Under the pieces are notes generated by a model. It was not told where the DNA came from and searched no databases. It saw only the letters and a program-made list of their open reading frames with translations. Positions 37,349 through 46,773 of a DNA stretch of 64,000 nt are shown piece by piece (position 1 is the first letter of the stretch; the number at the start of each line of letters is the position of its first letter). The stretch is from Friedmanniella luteola. GTDB lineage: Bacteria > Actinomycetota > Actinomycetes > Propionibacteriales > Propionibacteriaceae. The stretch lies in the NCBI RefSeq assembly GCF_900105065.1, contig NZ_LT629749.1, positions 868,001 through 932,000 on the forward strand, given 5' to 3'. A program made the position numbers and the translations under genes.

Positions 37349-38509
37349 ATGACCGCCACCCAGACGCCGCCGCGCACCGACGGCGCCACCCAGAGCGACA
37401 ACGGCCTCGACATCCGCGGCCTGCGCAAGCACTACGGGACGTTCGCGGCCGTCGACGACATCGACCTCACCATCCCCGAGGGCAGCTTCTTCGCCCTGCT
37501 GGGGCCCTCCGGCTGCGGGAAGACCACGACGTTGCGCCTCGTGGCCGGGCTCGAGGAGCCGACCGCGGGCGAGATCCGGATCGGCGGTGCCGACATCGCT
37601 CACCTCCGTCCGCACCAGCGGCCCGTCAACACCGTCTTCCAGAGCTACGCGCTGTTCCCGCACATGACGATCTTCGAGAACGTGGCCTTCGGACTGCGGC
37701 GCCGCAAGGAGAAGAACATCGACGCCCGGGTGGGGGAGATGCTCGAGCTGGTCGAGATGCAGCACCTGGCGAAGCGGCGACCGACCCAGCTGTCCGGTGG
37801 CCAGCAGCAGCGGATCGCCGTCATCCGCGCCCTGGTCAACAAGCCGAAGGTGCTGCTGCTCGACGAGCCGCTGGGCGCGCTGGACCTCAAGCTCCGCCGC
37901 CAGCTGCAGCTGGAGCTGAAGCGGATCCAGACCGAGGTGGGCATCACCTTCGTGCACGTGACGCACGACCAGGAGGAGGCCATGACGATGGCCGACACCA
38001 TCGCCGTGCTGAACAAGGGCAGGGTCGAGCAGATCGGCGCGCCCGTCGACCTCTACGAGAACCCCCGGACCGCGTTCGTCGCCGGCTTCCTCGGCCAGTC
38101 GAACCTGCTCAGCGTCCACGTGACCAGCCGGGACGCCACCACCGTCGTGCTGGACTTCCACGGGGTCCGGCTGACCATGCCGGCGGCCCGGCTGAGCGCC
38201 ACCGGCACGGCCGTCGAGGCCGGCGTCCGCCCGGAGAAGATCTCGATGGCCGAGCTCGGGCACGCCCCGGCCGGCACGAACACCATCGACGGCCAGATCA
38301 TCGACGCCTCCTTCATCGGGGTCTCCACCCAGTACGTCGTGCAGTCCCTCGCCGACCCCGAGGAGGAGCTGACGGTGTTCAGCCAGAACAGCTCCACCGA
38401 GCTGCGCCGGGTGGGCGACCGGGTCAGCGTGCACTGGCACCCCGACCACACGTTCGGGCTGCACGAGGGCGCCTGGATCGAGGCGGACGCCGCGGAGACC
38501 GCCTCGTGA
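37349..38509 (+). CDS. Polyamine ABC transporter ATP-binding protein (PotA-like)
   Basis: 386 aa. Walker A GPSGCGKTT, signature LSGGQQQRIAVIRAL, Walker B VLLLDEPLGALD, H-loop VTHDQEEAMTM, and a C-terminal TOBE domain (~residues 285-370). It energises the importer with the two permeases that follow. It starts 7 nt after the substrate-binding gene and ends overlapping the next GTG. Confidence 0.95.
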   Translation: MTATQTPPRTDGATQSDNGLDIRGLRKHYGTFAAVDDIDLTIPEGSFFALLGPSGCGKTTTLRLVAGLEEPTAGEIRIGGADIAHLRPHQRPVNTVFQSYALFPHMTIFENVAFGLRRRKEKNIDARVGEMLELVEMQHLAKRRPTQLSGGQQQRIAVIRALVNKPKVLLLDEPLGALDLKLRRQLQLELKRIQTEVGITFVHVTHDQEEAMTMADTIAVLNKGRVEQIGAPVDLYENPRTAFVAGFLGQSNLLSVHVTSRDATTVVLDFHGVRLTMPAARLSATGTAVEAGVRPEKISMAELGHAPAGTNTIDGQIIDASFIGVSTQYVVQSLADPEEELTVFSQNSSTELRRVGDRVSVHWHPDHTFGLHEGAWIEADAAETAS

Positions 38510-39444
38510 GCGTGGCGGGCGCACCGGCCGGGCCGGTGCTGGGCCAGACCGCCGGCCCGGCGCCGGAGGCGGCCACCCGCTCGGGCCGGTTGACGCCGTA
38601 CTTCCTGCTGCTCCCGCTGGGCCTGGCGCTGGTGGTGTTCTTCCTGCTCCCGCTGCTCAGCCAGCTCAACAGCTCGCTGACCTCCGGCGGCCTGGAGGAG
38701 GGCTACACCTTCGACTGGGCCTTCGGGAACTACGTCGCGGTCTGGGTCGACTACTGGCCGCAGTTCCTGCGCTCGTTCCTCTACGCCGCGACCGCGACGG
38801 TGCTGGCGCTGCTCATCGCGTACCCGCTGGCGTACACGATCGCGTTCAAGGTCGGCGACCGGTGGCGGCCCGTGCTGCTGGTGCTCATCGTCGCGCCGTT
38901 CTTCACCAGCTTCCTGATCCGCACGCTGGCCTGGACGACGGTGCTGGCCGACGACGGCTGGGTGGTCGCGGCGCTCCGCGGCAGCGGTGTCCTCTTCCTC
39001 ACCGACGGCGTCGGGCTGACCAGTGACGGCCGGGTGCTGGCCACCCCGCTGGCGGTCATCCTGGGCCTCACCTACAACTTCCTGCCCTTCATGACGCTGC
39101 CGCTGTACGCGTCGCTGGCCGGGCAGGACCGGTCGCTGATCCAGGCGTCGGGCGACCTCTACGCCAGCGCCTGGCAGGGGTTCTGGAAGATCACCTGGCC
39201 GCTGTCCCTGCCCGGCGTGGTCTCCGGCACCCTGCTGACGTTCATCCCGGCGACCGGGGACTACGTCAACGCCACGTTCCTCGGCTCGATGCGCGAGTCG
39301 ATGGCCGGCAACGTCATCGACGCACTGTTCCTGCGGGTCCGCGACTACAACCACGCCGCGGCCCTCTCGATCTCTCTGATGGTCGCGATCGTCGCGCTCG
39401 TCGTCTACTACGTGCGCCGCGCGGGTACGGAGGACCTCGTCTGA
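38506..39444 (+). CDS. Polyamine ABC transporter permease (PotB-like)
   Basis: 312 aa with about six transmembrane helices. The N-terminal helix is LTPYFLLLPLGLALVVFFLL. The binding-protein-dependent transport EAA-type loop is DLYASAWQGFWKITWPLSLPG. The start GTG overlaps the potA-like stop (GTGA). Its stop overlaps the next ATG. It pairs with the following permease to form the channel. Confidence 0.94.
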   Translation: MSVAGAPAGPVLGQTAGPAPEAATRSGRLTPYFLLLPLGLALVVFFLLPLLSQLNSSLTSGGLEEGYTFDWAFGNYVAVWVDYWPQFLRSFLYAATATVLALLIAYPLAYTIAFKVGDRWRPVLLVLIVAPFFTSFLIRTLAWTTVLADDGWVVAALRGSGVLFLTDGVGLTSDGRVLATPLAVILGLTYNFLPFMTLPLYASLAGQDRSLIQASGDLYASAWQGFWKITWPLSLPGVVSGTLLTFIPATGDYVNATFLGSMRESMAGNVIDALFLRVRDYNHAAALSISLMVAIVALVVYYVRRAGTEDLV

Positions 39445-40313
39445 TGGCTGTGCTCACCCGTCCCGCCGCGCGGCCCGGCTCCCCGGCCGACCCGGCCCCG
39501 CCCGCCCCCCGTCGGCGGGGACGCGCCAGCCGCTGGGTCCGCGACCACCTGGTCACCTTCGTCGGGCTCGCGGCGCTGGCCTACCTCTTCGTGCCGATCG
39601 TCGTCGTCGTGGTGTTCAGCTTCAACGCCCCCGAGGGCTCGTTCAACTACACCTGGAACGAGTTCTCCGTCGACGCCTGGGCCAACCCGTGCAGCGTCGA
39701 GGGCCTGTGCGCCTCGCTGGTCCTCAGCATCAAGATCGCGCTGCTGTCGACGCTGGCCGCGGTCGTCCTCGGCACCCTCGCGGCCTTCGCCCTGGTGCGC
39801 CACGAGTTCCGCGGCAAGGGCCTCGCGAACGTGCTGATCTTCGTGCCGATGGCCACCCCCGAGGTGGTGGCGGGCTCCTCGCTGCTCGTCCTGTTCGTCG
39901 GGATGGGCTTCCCGCTGGGCCAGGCCACGATCTTCATCGCCCACACCGTGTTCTGCATGAGCTTCGTCGTCGTCACGGTCAAGGCCCGGCTGGTGGGCCT
40001 GGACCCGCGGCTGGAGCAGGCGGCGCAGGACCTCTACGCCGACCGCTGGCAGACGTTCTGGCGGATCACCTTCCCCCTGATCCTGCCCGGCGTCGTCGCG
40101 GCCGCGCTGCTGTCGTTCTCGCTGTCGTTCGACGACTTCATCATCACCAACTTCAACTCGGGCTCGGAGGTGACCTTCCCGATGTACGTCTGGGGGGCCG
40201 CGAAGAAGGCTCTGCCGCCGCAGATCAACGTGGTGGGCACGGCCATGCTGCTGATCGCCCTGGTGGTCACCATCGCCGGCCGGGCGATCGGCGACCGGCG
40301 AGCCGCCCGGTGA
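39444..40313 (+). CDS. Polyamine ABC transporter permease (PotC-like)
   Basis: 289 aa. The family EAA loop is DLYADRWQTFWRITFPLILP and the characteristic FDDFIITNFNSGSEVTFPMY is conserved in PotC. Six predicted membrane helices; the N-terminus is Pro/Arg-rich and cytoplasmic. It is translationally coupled upstream (1-nt overlap) and downstream (GTGA with the dehydrogenase). Confidence 0.95.
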   Translation: MAVLTRPAARPGSPADPAPPAPRRRGRASRWVRDHLVTFVGLAALAYLFVPIVVVVVFSFNAPEGSFNYTWNEFSVDAWANPCSVEGLCASLVLSIKIALLSTLAAVVLGTLAAFALVRHEFRGKGLANVLIFVPMATPEVVAGSSLLVLFVGMGFPLGQATIFIAHTVFCMSFVVVTVKARLVGLDPRLEQAAQDLYADRWQTFWRITFPLILPGVVAAALLSFSLSFDDFIITNFNSGSEVTFPMYVWGAAKKALPPQINVVGTAMLLIALVVTIAGRAIGDRRAAR

Positions 40314-41785
40314 GCGTTGCCGGCGTCCCGAGGGGCGGCTCCGGGGAGGACTTCGCCGTCCTCGACCCGGCGACCGGCCGGACCCTGGTGCGCTACCCGC
40401 TGGCCACCGCGGCCGACGTCGACGCCGCGGTCGGCCGGGCCGCCGCCGCCTTCGGGGCCTGGTCGCGGACGACGCCGGGTGAGCGCTCGGACCTGCTGCA
40501 CGCGCTCGCCGCCGAGCTGCGCCGCCGCGCCGACGAGCTGGCGGCGGTCGAGACCGCCCAGACCGGCAAACCGCTGCGGCTCAGCACCGGGTTCGACGTC
40601 CCGGGCACCATCGACAACACCGCCTTCTTCGCCGGCGCCGCCCGGGTGCTGGACGCCAGCGCGGCGGGGGAGTACTCCCCCGACCACACGTCGATGACGC
40701 GGCGGGAGCCGCTGGGGGTGGTCGGCTCGGTCGCGCCCTGGAACTACCCGCTGCAGATGGCCGGCTGGAAGGTGCTGCCCGCCCTGGCAGCGGGCAACAC
40801 CGTGGTGCTGAAGCCCGCCGAGATCACCCCCTTGACCGCGGTCCTGCTCGCCGACGCCGCCACGGCGGTGGGCTTCCCCGACGGCGTGCTGCAGGTGGTC
40901 GCGGGCACCGGCGCGGAGGCGGGTCGGGCCCTCGTCGGGGACCCGCGGGTGGCCATGGTCTCGTTCACCGGCTCCACGGCCGTCGGCCGGCAGGTGATGG
41001 CCGTCTGCGCGGAGCGGGGCGCCCGCGTGCACCTCGAGCTGGGCGGCAAGGCCCCCTTCGTGGTCTTCGACGACGCCAACCTCGAGGCCGCCGTGCACGG
41101 TGCCGTCGCCGGCTCGTTGATCAACTCCGGTCAGGACTGCACGGCCGCGACCCGCGCCTACGTGCACCACTCGCTGCTCGACGCCTTCGTCGAGGGCGTC
41201 GCCGACCTCTACGCCGGGATCCGGCTGGGCGACCCGTGCGACCCCGGCACCGACCTCGGACCGCTGTCCAGCGCCCGGCACCGCGAGAAGGTGGCCGGGA
41301 TGGTCGCCGCGGCCCGGGCGGACGGCGCCACGGTCCGGGCGGGCGCGGCCCTGCCCGGCGGCGACCTGGCGGCGGGCTTCTGGTCCGCCCCGACGCTGGT
41401 CACGGGAGCGGACCAGCGCTCCCCGCTGGTGCAGGAGGAGGTCTTCGGCCCGGTGCTCGCGGTGCTGGGCTTCGACACCGACGACGAGGGCCTCGCGCTG
41501 GCCGACGACAGCCCCTACGGCCTCGCGGCCTCGGCCTGGACACGCGACCTCGGTCGGGCGCTGCGGGCGTCGGCCGAGCTCCACGCGGGTACCGTCTGGG
41601 TCAACGACCACATCCCGATCTTCTCGGAGATGCCGCACGGCGGGGTGGGGGCGTCCGGCTTCGGCAAGGACATGTCGGCCTACGCGCTGGCCGAGCACAC
41701 CACCGTCAAGCACGTCGCCCTGGACCGCTCCGGGGCGGCCCGGAAGGCCTGGCACCGGACGGTCTTCGCCGACCCCACGCCCTGA
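40310..41785 (+). CDS. Aldehyde dehydrogenase, probable 4-aminobutyraldehyde dehydrogenase
   Basis: 491 aa NAD(P)-dependent aldehyde dehydrogenase. The catalytic Cys is in NSGQDCTAATR, the general base Glu in LELGGKAPFVVF, and cofactor residues are in SFTGSTAVGRQVM and VAPWNYPLQMAGWK. The sequence and its position as the last gene of the polyamine importer operon fit a PatD/Prr-type enzyme oxidising 4-aminobutanal to GABA, the step after the aminotransferase. GTG 40310 overlaps the permease stop. Succinate-semialdehyde or betaine-aldehyde dehydrogenase cannot be excluded. Confidence 0.9.
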   Translation: MSVAGVPRGGSGEDFAVLDPATGRTLVRYPLATAADVDAAVGRAAAAFGAWSRTTPGERSDLLHALAAELRRRADELAAVETAQTGKPLRLSTGFDVPGTIDNTAFFAGAARVLDASAAGEYSPDHTSMTRREPLGVVGSVAPWNYPLQMAGWKVLPALAAGNTVVLKPAEITPLTAVLLADAATAVGFPDGVLQVVAGTGAEAGRALVGDPRVAMVSFTGSTAVGRQVMAVCAERGARVHLELGGKAPFVVFDDANLEAAVHGAVAGSLINSGQDCTAATRAYVHHSLLDAFVEGVADLYAGIRLGDPCDPGTDLGPLSSARHREKVAGMVAAARADGATVRAGAALPGGDLAAGFWSAPTLVTGADQRSPLVQEEVFGPVLAVLGFDTDDEGLALADDSPYGLAASAWTRDLGRALRASAELHAGTVWVNDHIPIFSEMPHGGVGASGFGKDMSAYALAEHTTVKHVALDRSGAARKAWHRTVFADPTP

Positions 41786-41883
41786 GCCGGACGGAAGCTA
41801 CTCGCGGGTAGGGCGTGGCTTCGTCGTCCCCGGAGGCGACGTCACAATCATGTTGCGTGTCCAGCGGGTGACGGCGACACAAC

Positions 41884-41944
41884 TTGCAGTTAGCAGTTTT
41901 GTCACCTAAGACTTGTCCATCGTGTGGGTCGGGATCCGACCCAC
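41884..41944 (+). promoter_or_regulatory. Promoter and leader hairpin of the peptide importer
   Basis: TTGCAG (41884-41889), a 17-nt spacer and TAAGAC (41907-41912) form a plausible promoter in an AT-richer patch. Just downstream GTGGGTCGG-GAT-CCGACCCAC (41924-41944) is a 9-bp perfect stem in the leader, about 43 nt before the ATG. Confidence 0.5.
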
Positions 41945-41987
41945 CCTCGCCGCGCACCACGAGAGCGCAACTTCCTGGAGGTAGACC

Positions 41988-43631
41988 ATGCGAGCACGAA
42001 CTCGCGCACTGGCCGCCGCATCCCTCACGTCGATCGCCCTGCTGGCGACCGCGTGCGGTGGCGGAGGCAGCACCACACCGGACGCCGGCTCGAGCCAGGC
42101 CGCCGGCACGACCGGAGGTGAGATCTCCATCCAGGGCTGCACGCCTCAGAAGGGTCTGCTGCCCGGTCTGACGAGCGAGACCTGCGGCGGCAACGTCCTC
42201 GACGCCATCGCAGCCCGGCTGGTGCACTACAACACCGAGACCGCGGCCCCCGAGAACGACATCGCGGACAGCATCGAGACCACGGACAACCAGACCTTCA
42301 CCGTCAAGCTGAAGGCCGGCTACAAGTTCTCCGACGGCACCGACGTCAAGGCCAAGAACTTCGTCGACGCCTGGAACTACTCCGCCAACTGCGCCAACGG
42401 CCAGGACGCCAACTACTTCTTCACCCCCTTCGCGGGCTACGCCGACATCAACACGACCGACTGCAAGGGCGTGGACAAGGCCAAGACCCTCACCGGCCTG
42501 AAGGTCGTCGACGACGCCACCTTCACCATCCAGACCACGGAGAAGGTCTCGAACCTCCCCGTGCGCCTCGGCTACAGCGCGTTCGCACCGCTGCCGGACT
42601 CGTTCTTCACCGGGACCGGGGCGAAGGACCAGGAGAAGGCCCCGATCGGCGCCGGCCCCTTCATGATCACCGAGAACACCGCGACCAACATCGTGCTCGA
42701 GAAGAACCCGAACTACGGCGGCCAGTACAAGCCGAGCGTCGACAAGGTCAACTACCGGATCTACTCCGACCCGACCGCGGCCTACAACGACCTGCTGGGC
42801 AACCAGCTGGACTACGTCGAGCAGGTCCCGTCCGACCGGCTCGTGGGCGACGCCTACAAGACCGAGCTGGAGAACCGCTTCATCGACCAGCCGGTCGGCG
42901 GCAACACGTGGGTCACGTTCTCCCCGGCCGACGACAAGCTCAAGGCCAGCCCGGAGCTGCGCAAGTCCATCTCGATGGCGATCGACCGCGACCTGATCAT
43001 CAAGCAGATCTTCAACGGCTCGGTGCAGAAGGCCGACGGCTGGGTGCCCCCCACGGTCGACGGCTACAAGGCCGGCCAGTGCGGTGAGGCCTGCACCTTC
43101 GACGCCGCCAAGGCCAAGGAGATGTTCACGGCGGCCGGTGGTTACGACGGCACGCTGACGATGAGCTACAACGCCGACGGCGCCAACAACAAGCAGTGGA
43201 GCGAGGCGGTCGCCAACTCCATCAAGAACACCCTCGGCATCGAGGTCGTCGCCACCCCCGTCGTCGACTTCGCGACCTACAACAACAAGCTCGAGAACGA
43301 CGAGATCAAGGGCATCTTCCGCAACGCGTGGCAGCAGGACTACCCCTCGATCGAGAACTTCCTGGCGCCGATCTACGGCACCGGGGCGGACTCCAACTAC
43401 GCCCGCTACTCGAGCGCCAAGTTCGACGACGAGCTGGCCCAGGCTGCGGCCGCGCCGTCGGTCGACGAGGCCAACACCCTGTACCAGCAGGCGGAGGCCA
43501 CCCTGGCCGCGGACTTCCCGACCGCGCCGCTGTGGAACCGGTCCTTCCAGGCCGGCTACTCCACGAACGTCACGAACGTGAAGATGAACGCCTTCGGGGT
43601 CGTCGACCTCACCGCCATCAAGCACGTCTGA
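41988..43631 (+). CDS. Peptide ABC transporter substrate-binding lipoprotein (SBP family 5)
   Basis: 547 aa. Lipoprotein signal with lipobox LATAC and Cys23. The mature domain is of the DppA/OppA family: ISIQGCTPQKGLLPGLTSET, NQTFTVKLKAGYKFSDGTDV and KSISMAIDRDLIIKQIFNGS. ATG has GGAGGT about 6 nt upstream. This gene is separated from the permease genes by a strong hairpin, so it can be made in excess. Ligand (di-/oligopeptide or other) is not certain. Codon use looks highly optimised (few rare codons), fitting strong expression. Confidence 0.94.
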   Translation: MRARTRALAAASLTSIALLATACGGGGSTTPDAGSSQAAGTTGGEISIQGCTPQKGLLPGLTSETCGGNVLDAIAARLVHYNTETAAPENDIADSIETTDNQTFTVKLKAGYKFSDGTDVKAKNFVDAWNYSANCANGQDANYFFTPFAGYADINTTDCKGVDKAKTLTGLKVVDDATFTIQTTEKVSNLPVRLGYSAFAPLPDSFFTGTGAKDQEKAPIGAGPFMITENTATNIVLEKNPNYGGQYKPSVDKVNYRIYSDPTAAYNDLLGNQLDYVEQVPSDRLVGDAYKTELENRFIDQPVGGNTWVTFSPADDKLKASPELRKSISMAIDRDLIIKQIFNGSVQKADGWVPPTVDGYKAGQCGEACTFDAAKAKEMFTAAGGYDGTLTMSYNADGANNKQWSEAVANSIKNTLGIEVVATPVVDFATYNNKLENDEIKGIFRNAWQQDYPSIENFLAPIYGTGADSNYARYSSAKFDDELAQAAAAPSVDEANTLYQQAEATLAADFPTAPLWNRSFQAGYSTNVTNVKMNAFGVVDLTAIKHV

Positions 43632-43640
43632 CCTGTGGTC

Positions 43641-43670
43641 GAGGGGGCCGGCGCTCGCGCCGGCCCCCTC
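43641..43670 (+). terminator. Strong GC hairpin between binding protein and permease
   Basis: GAGGGGGCCGGCGC and its exact complement flank a 2-nt centre (14-bp potential stem), 10 nt past the stop. It probably attenuates read-through into the permease genes. Confidence 0.75.
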
Positions 43671-43722
43671 ACCCCTGCTCGGGGGCGAGCAGGGTGGCGG
43701 GCGCGGCGCGCGTCCTGTCTTC

Positions 43723-43728
43723 TAACCT
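43723..43728 (+). promoter_or_regulatory. Secondary promoter box before the permease gene
   Basis: TAACCT, about 22 nt before ATG 43750, with a GAGGGGAG ribosome-binding site between. It may give independent expression of the transport complex. Confidence 0.35.
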
Positions 43729-43749
43729 GACTGAGACGAGGGGAGACCC

Positions 43750-44670
43750 ATGGGCAAGTTCATCATCCGCCGGCTGCTGCAGATGATCCCCGTAGCGCTC
43801 GGGACGACGTTCCTGATCTTCGCGATGGTGTTCGCCACCGGCGACCCCCTCTCCGGGCGGTGCGGTGAGCGGCCCTGCTCCCCGGCCTACGCCCAGGCCT
43901 TCACCGCCGAGTACCACCTCGACCAGCCGCTGCTCGTCCAGTACGGCTTCTACATGGGCAAGCTGCTCCAGGGTGACCTCGGCACCAACTTCTTCGGCAA
44001 CAGCGTCGCCGCCGAGCTCATCGAGCGGTACCCGACCACGATCACGCTGGCGCTGATGGCGGTGGCGTTCGAGCTGGTCGTGGGCGTGGTCGCCGGCGTG
44101 CTGACGGGGATCCGGCGGGGTGGCTTCCTGGACAACCTCGTGCTGGTCAGCACCCTCGTCGTCATCTCCATCCCGATCTTCGTCATCGGTGCCCTCGCCC
44201 AGCTGGTGTTCGGCGTCCAGCTCGGCTGGTTCCCGATCACCGCGACCCAGGGCACCATCGACCAGCTGATCCTGCCCGCCCTGGTGCTGGGCTCGACCTC
44301 GGTCGCCTACGTCGCGCGGCTGACCCGGGGCAACGTCGCCGAGAACCTCCGCTCCGACTACGTGCGGACCGCCCGGGCGAAGGGCCTGACCCAGGGCCGC
44401 ATCGTGGGCGTGCACACCCTGCGCAACTCCCTCATCCCGGTGATCACCTTCGTCGGTGCCGACCTGGGCGCGCTGATGGGCGGCGCCATCGTCACCGAGC
44501 GGATCTTCAACATCAACGGCGTCGGCGGCTTCATCTTCCGCAGCATCGCCCAGCGCGACGGCACCTCCGTCGTCGGCGCGGTGACGGTGCTCGTCGTGAT
44601 CTTCCTGCTGGCCAACCTGCTCGTCGACATCCTGTACGGCGTCCTGGACCCGAGGATCAGCAATGACTGA
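43750..44670 (+). CDS. Peptide ABC transporter permease (DppB-like)
   Basis: 306 aa with about six membrane helices. The N-terminus FIIRRLLQMIPVALGTTFLI and the C-terminal loop RTARAKGLTQGRIVGVHTLR are standard for DppB/OppB. An insertion GRCGERPCSPAYAQAF with two cysteines lies in the first extracytoplasmic loop. Its stop overlaps the next ATG by 8 nt. Confidence 0.95.
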   Translation: MGKFIIRRLLQMIPVALGTTFLIFAMVFATGDPLSGRCGERPCSPAYAQAFTAEYHLDQPLLVQYGFYMGKLLQGDLGTNFFGNSVAAELIERYPTTITLALMAVAFELVVGVVAGVLTGIRRGGFLDNLVLVSTLVVISIPIFVIGALAQLVFGVQLGWFPITATQGTIDQLILPALVLGSTSVAYVARLTRGNVAENLRSDYVRTARAKGLTQGRIVGVHTLRNSLIPVITFVGADLGALMGGAIVTERIFNINGVGGFIFRSIAQRDGTSVVGAVTVLVVIFLLANLLVDILYGVLDPRISND

Positions 44671-45613
44671 CGTCAGCCTGAGCGGAGGCGGCGGACCCGC
44701 CCAGGAGGCGGCGACGGTCCAGCCGGCCGGCGCCGTCCGCGGGCACTCCCTGTGGGCGAGCGCCTGGGGCGAGCTCCGCCGCAACCCCCTGTTCTGGATC
44801 GCCGCGGTGCTGATCCTGCTGTTCGTGGTGATGGCGGCCGTGCCGCAGCTGTTCACCTCGACCGACCCGACCAGTGCCGACCTCAACCGGGCCCGCGAGA
44901 AGCCGTCGCTCAGCGGCGGGCTGTTCGGCTTCGACAGCCAGGGCTACGACGTCTACGCCCGGACGATCTACGGCGCCCGCGCCTCGATCCTCGTCGGTGT
45001 CCTGTCGACCCTGGCGACGACGCTGCTCGGCGGGGCCGTCGGCCTCGTCGCCGGCTACCGGGGTGGCTGGCTGGACGCCCTGCTGGCCCGGATCGGGGAG
45101 ATCTTCTTCGCCCTGCCGCTGCTGCTGGGCGGCATCCTGTTCCTCTTCACCTTCCCGAACGACCTCGACACCCCGCTGATCCTGCAGGTGCTGAAGATCG
45201 TGGCGTTCATCGCGCTGCTCGGCTGGCCCAACATCGCCCGGCTGATGCGCTCGAGCGTGCTGCAGGTGAAGCCGAACGACTACGTGCAGGCGGCCCGGGC
45301 GCTGGGCGCCAACAACAGCCGGATCATCTTCCGGCACATCCTGCCCAACGCCCTCGCCCCGGTGATCATCGTGTCGACGATCAACCTGGGCGTGTACATC
45401 GCCGCCGAGGCGACCCTGTCCTTCCTGGGCATCGGGCTGCAGCCGCCGGCGATCTCCTGGGGCACCGCGATCTCCGACGCGTCGGCGATCGGGTTGATCC
45501 GGGTGGCCCCGCACATGCTGCTGTTCCCCAGCATCTTCCTGTCCCTGACCGTGCTCGCGTTCATCATGCTGGGCGACGCGGTCCGCGACGCCCTCGACCC
45601 CAAGCTCCGCTGA
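44663..45613 (+). CDS. Peptide ABC transporter permease (DppC-like)
   Basis: 316 aa. N-terminal cytoplasmic segment, then NPLFWIAAVLILLFVVMAAV, and the EAA loop QAARALGANNSRIIFRHILP typical of DppC/OppC. ATG 44663 lies inside the end of the preceding gene. It pairs with the DppB-like subunit. Confidence 0.95.
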   Translation: MTDVSLSGGGGPAQEAATVQPAGAVRGHSLWASAWGELRRNPLFWIAAVLILLFVVMAAVPQLFTSTDPTSADLNRAREKPSLSGGLFGFDSQGYDVYARTIYGARASILVGVLSTLATTLLGGAVGLVAGYRGGWLDALLARIGEIFFALPLLLGGILFLFTFPNDLDTPLILQVLKIVAFIALLGWPNIARLMRSSVLQVKPNDYVQAARALGANNSRIIFRHILPNALAPVIIVSTINLGVYIAAEATLSFLGIGLQPPAISWGTAISDASAIGLIRVAPHMLLFPSIFLSLTVLAFIMLGDAVRDALDPKLR

Positions 45614-45627
45614 GAAACGAGGCCCGC

Positions 45628-46773
45628 GTGTCCTCCGCCGTCACCCCCGACCGCCTCGAGGCCGGTCAGCAGCAGCGCTGGCAGGCCCAGGACGGCCTGC
45701 TGCTCGACGTCGCCGACCTCCAGGTGGAGTTCCGCACCCGGGAGGGCGTCGCGAAGGCGATCAACGGCGTCTCGTTCGCCCTGCACGAGGGCGAGACGCT
45801 CGCGATCCTCGGTGAGTCGGGGTCGGGCAAGTCCGTCACCGCGCAGGCCGTGATGGGCATCCTCGACTCCCCGCCGGGGTTCGTCACCGGCGGCGAGATC
45901 TGCTACTGCGGGGAGGACCTGCTGACCATGCCCGAGGAGCGGCGGCGCCAGGTCCGCGGACCGGAGATCTCGATGGTCTTCCAGGACGCCCTGAGCTCGC
46001 TCAACCCGGTCTTCACGGTGGGCTGGCAGATCGCCGAGATGTTCCGGAAGCACCGCGGGCTGAACAAGTCCGACGCCCAGGAGCAGGCCATCCGGCTGAT
46101 GGAGCGGGTGCAGATCCCCGGCGCCCGGCAGCGGGTCAAGGCCTACCCGCACCAGTTCTCCGGCGGCATGCGGCAGCGCATCATGATCGCGATGGCCATC
46201 GCCCTCGACCCGGCGGTGCTGATCGCCGACGAGCCGACCACCGCCCTCGACGTCACCGTGCAGGCCCAGATCATGGACCTGCTCAAGGAGCTGCAGGAGG
46301 AGCGCCGGATGGGGCTCATCCTGATCACCCACGACCTGGGCGTGGTCGCGGACGTCGCCGACCGGATCGCCGTCATGTACGCCGGACGGATCGTCGAGCA
46401 CGCGGACGTCTTCGACCTCTACGGACGCCCCGCGCACCCGTACTCGAAGGGTCTGCTGGAGAGCATCCCGCGGCTCGACCAGAAGGGGCAGGAGCTGGCG
46501 GCGATCGGCGGCCTGCCGCCGAACCTGATGCGGATCCCGGCCGGCTGCTCGTTCAACCCCCGGTGCCGGTACGCCCAGGACGTCTGCCGCGTGGACCCGC
46601 CCCCGGAGCTGCGGGTGATCGGCCACCACCGGCGCAGTGCCTGCCACTTCGCCGAGGACGTGCTCGCCGGCACGGCCCAGCAGACCAGGCGGGAGATCGA
46701 CGGCGAGGTGCTCGTGGACGACGGGGCCACCGAGCCGGGCGTGCAGACCGGCGTCGACGGAGGGACGGCATGA
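45628..46773 (+). CDS. Peptide ABC transporter ATP-binding protein (DppD-like)
   Basis: 381 aa. Walker [13 protein letters not shown], signature [15 protein letters not shown], Walker [13 protein letters not shown], and the C-terminal oligopeptide-transporter motif with cysteines ([15 protein letters not shown]) that in DppD binds a [4Fe-4S] or structural metal. The tail of about 40 residues after SACHFAED is variable. GTG 45628 has ACGAGG 5 nt upstream. Confidence 0.94.
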   Translation: MSSAVTPDRLEAGQQQRWQAQDGLLLDVADLQVEFRTREGVAKAINGVSFALHEGETLAILGESGSGKSVTAQAVMGILDSPPGFVTGGEICYCGEDLLTMPEERRRQVRGPEISMVFQDALSSLNPVFTVGWQIAEMFRKHRGLNKSDAQEQAIRLMERVQIPGARQRVKAYPHQFSGGMRQRIMIAMAIALDPAVLIADEPTTALDVTVQAQIMDLLKELQEERRMGLILITHDLGVVADVADRIAVMYAGRIVEHADVFDLYGRPAHPYSKGLLESIPRLDQKGQELAAIGGLPPNLMRIPAGCSFNPRCRYAQDVCRVDPPPELRVIGHHRRSACHFAEDVLAGTAQQTRREIDGEVLVDDGATEPGVQTGVDGGTA

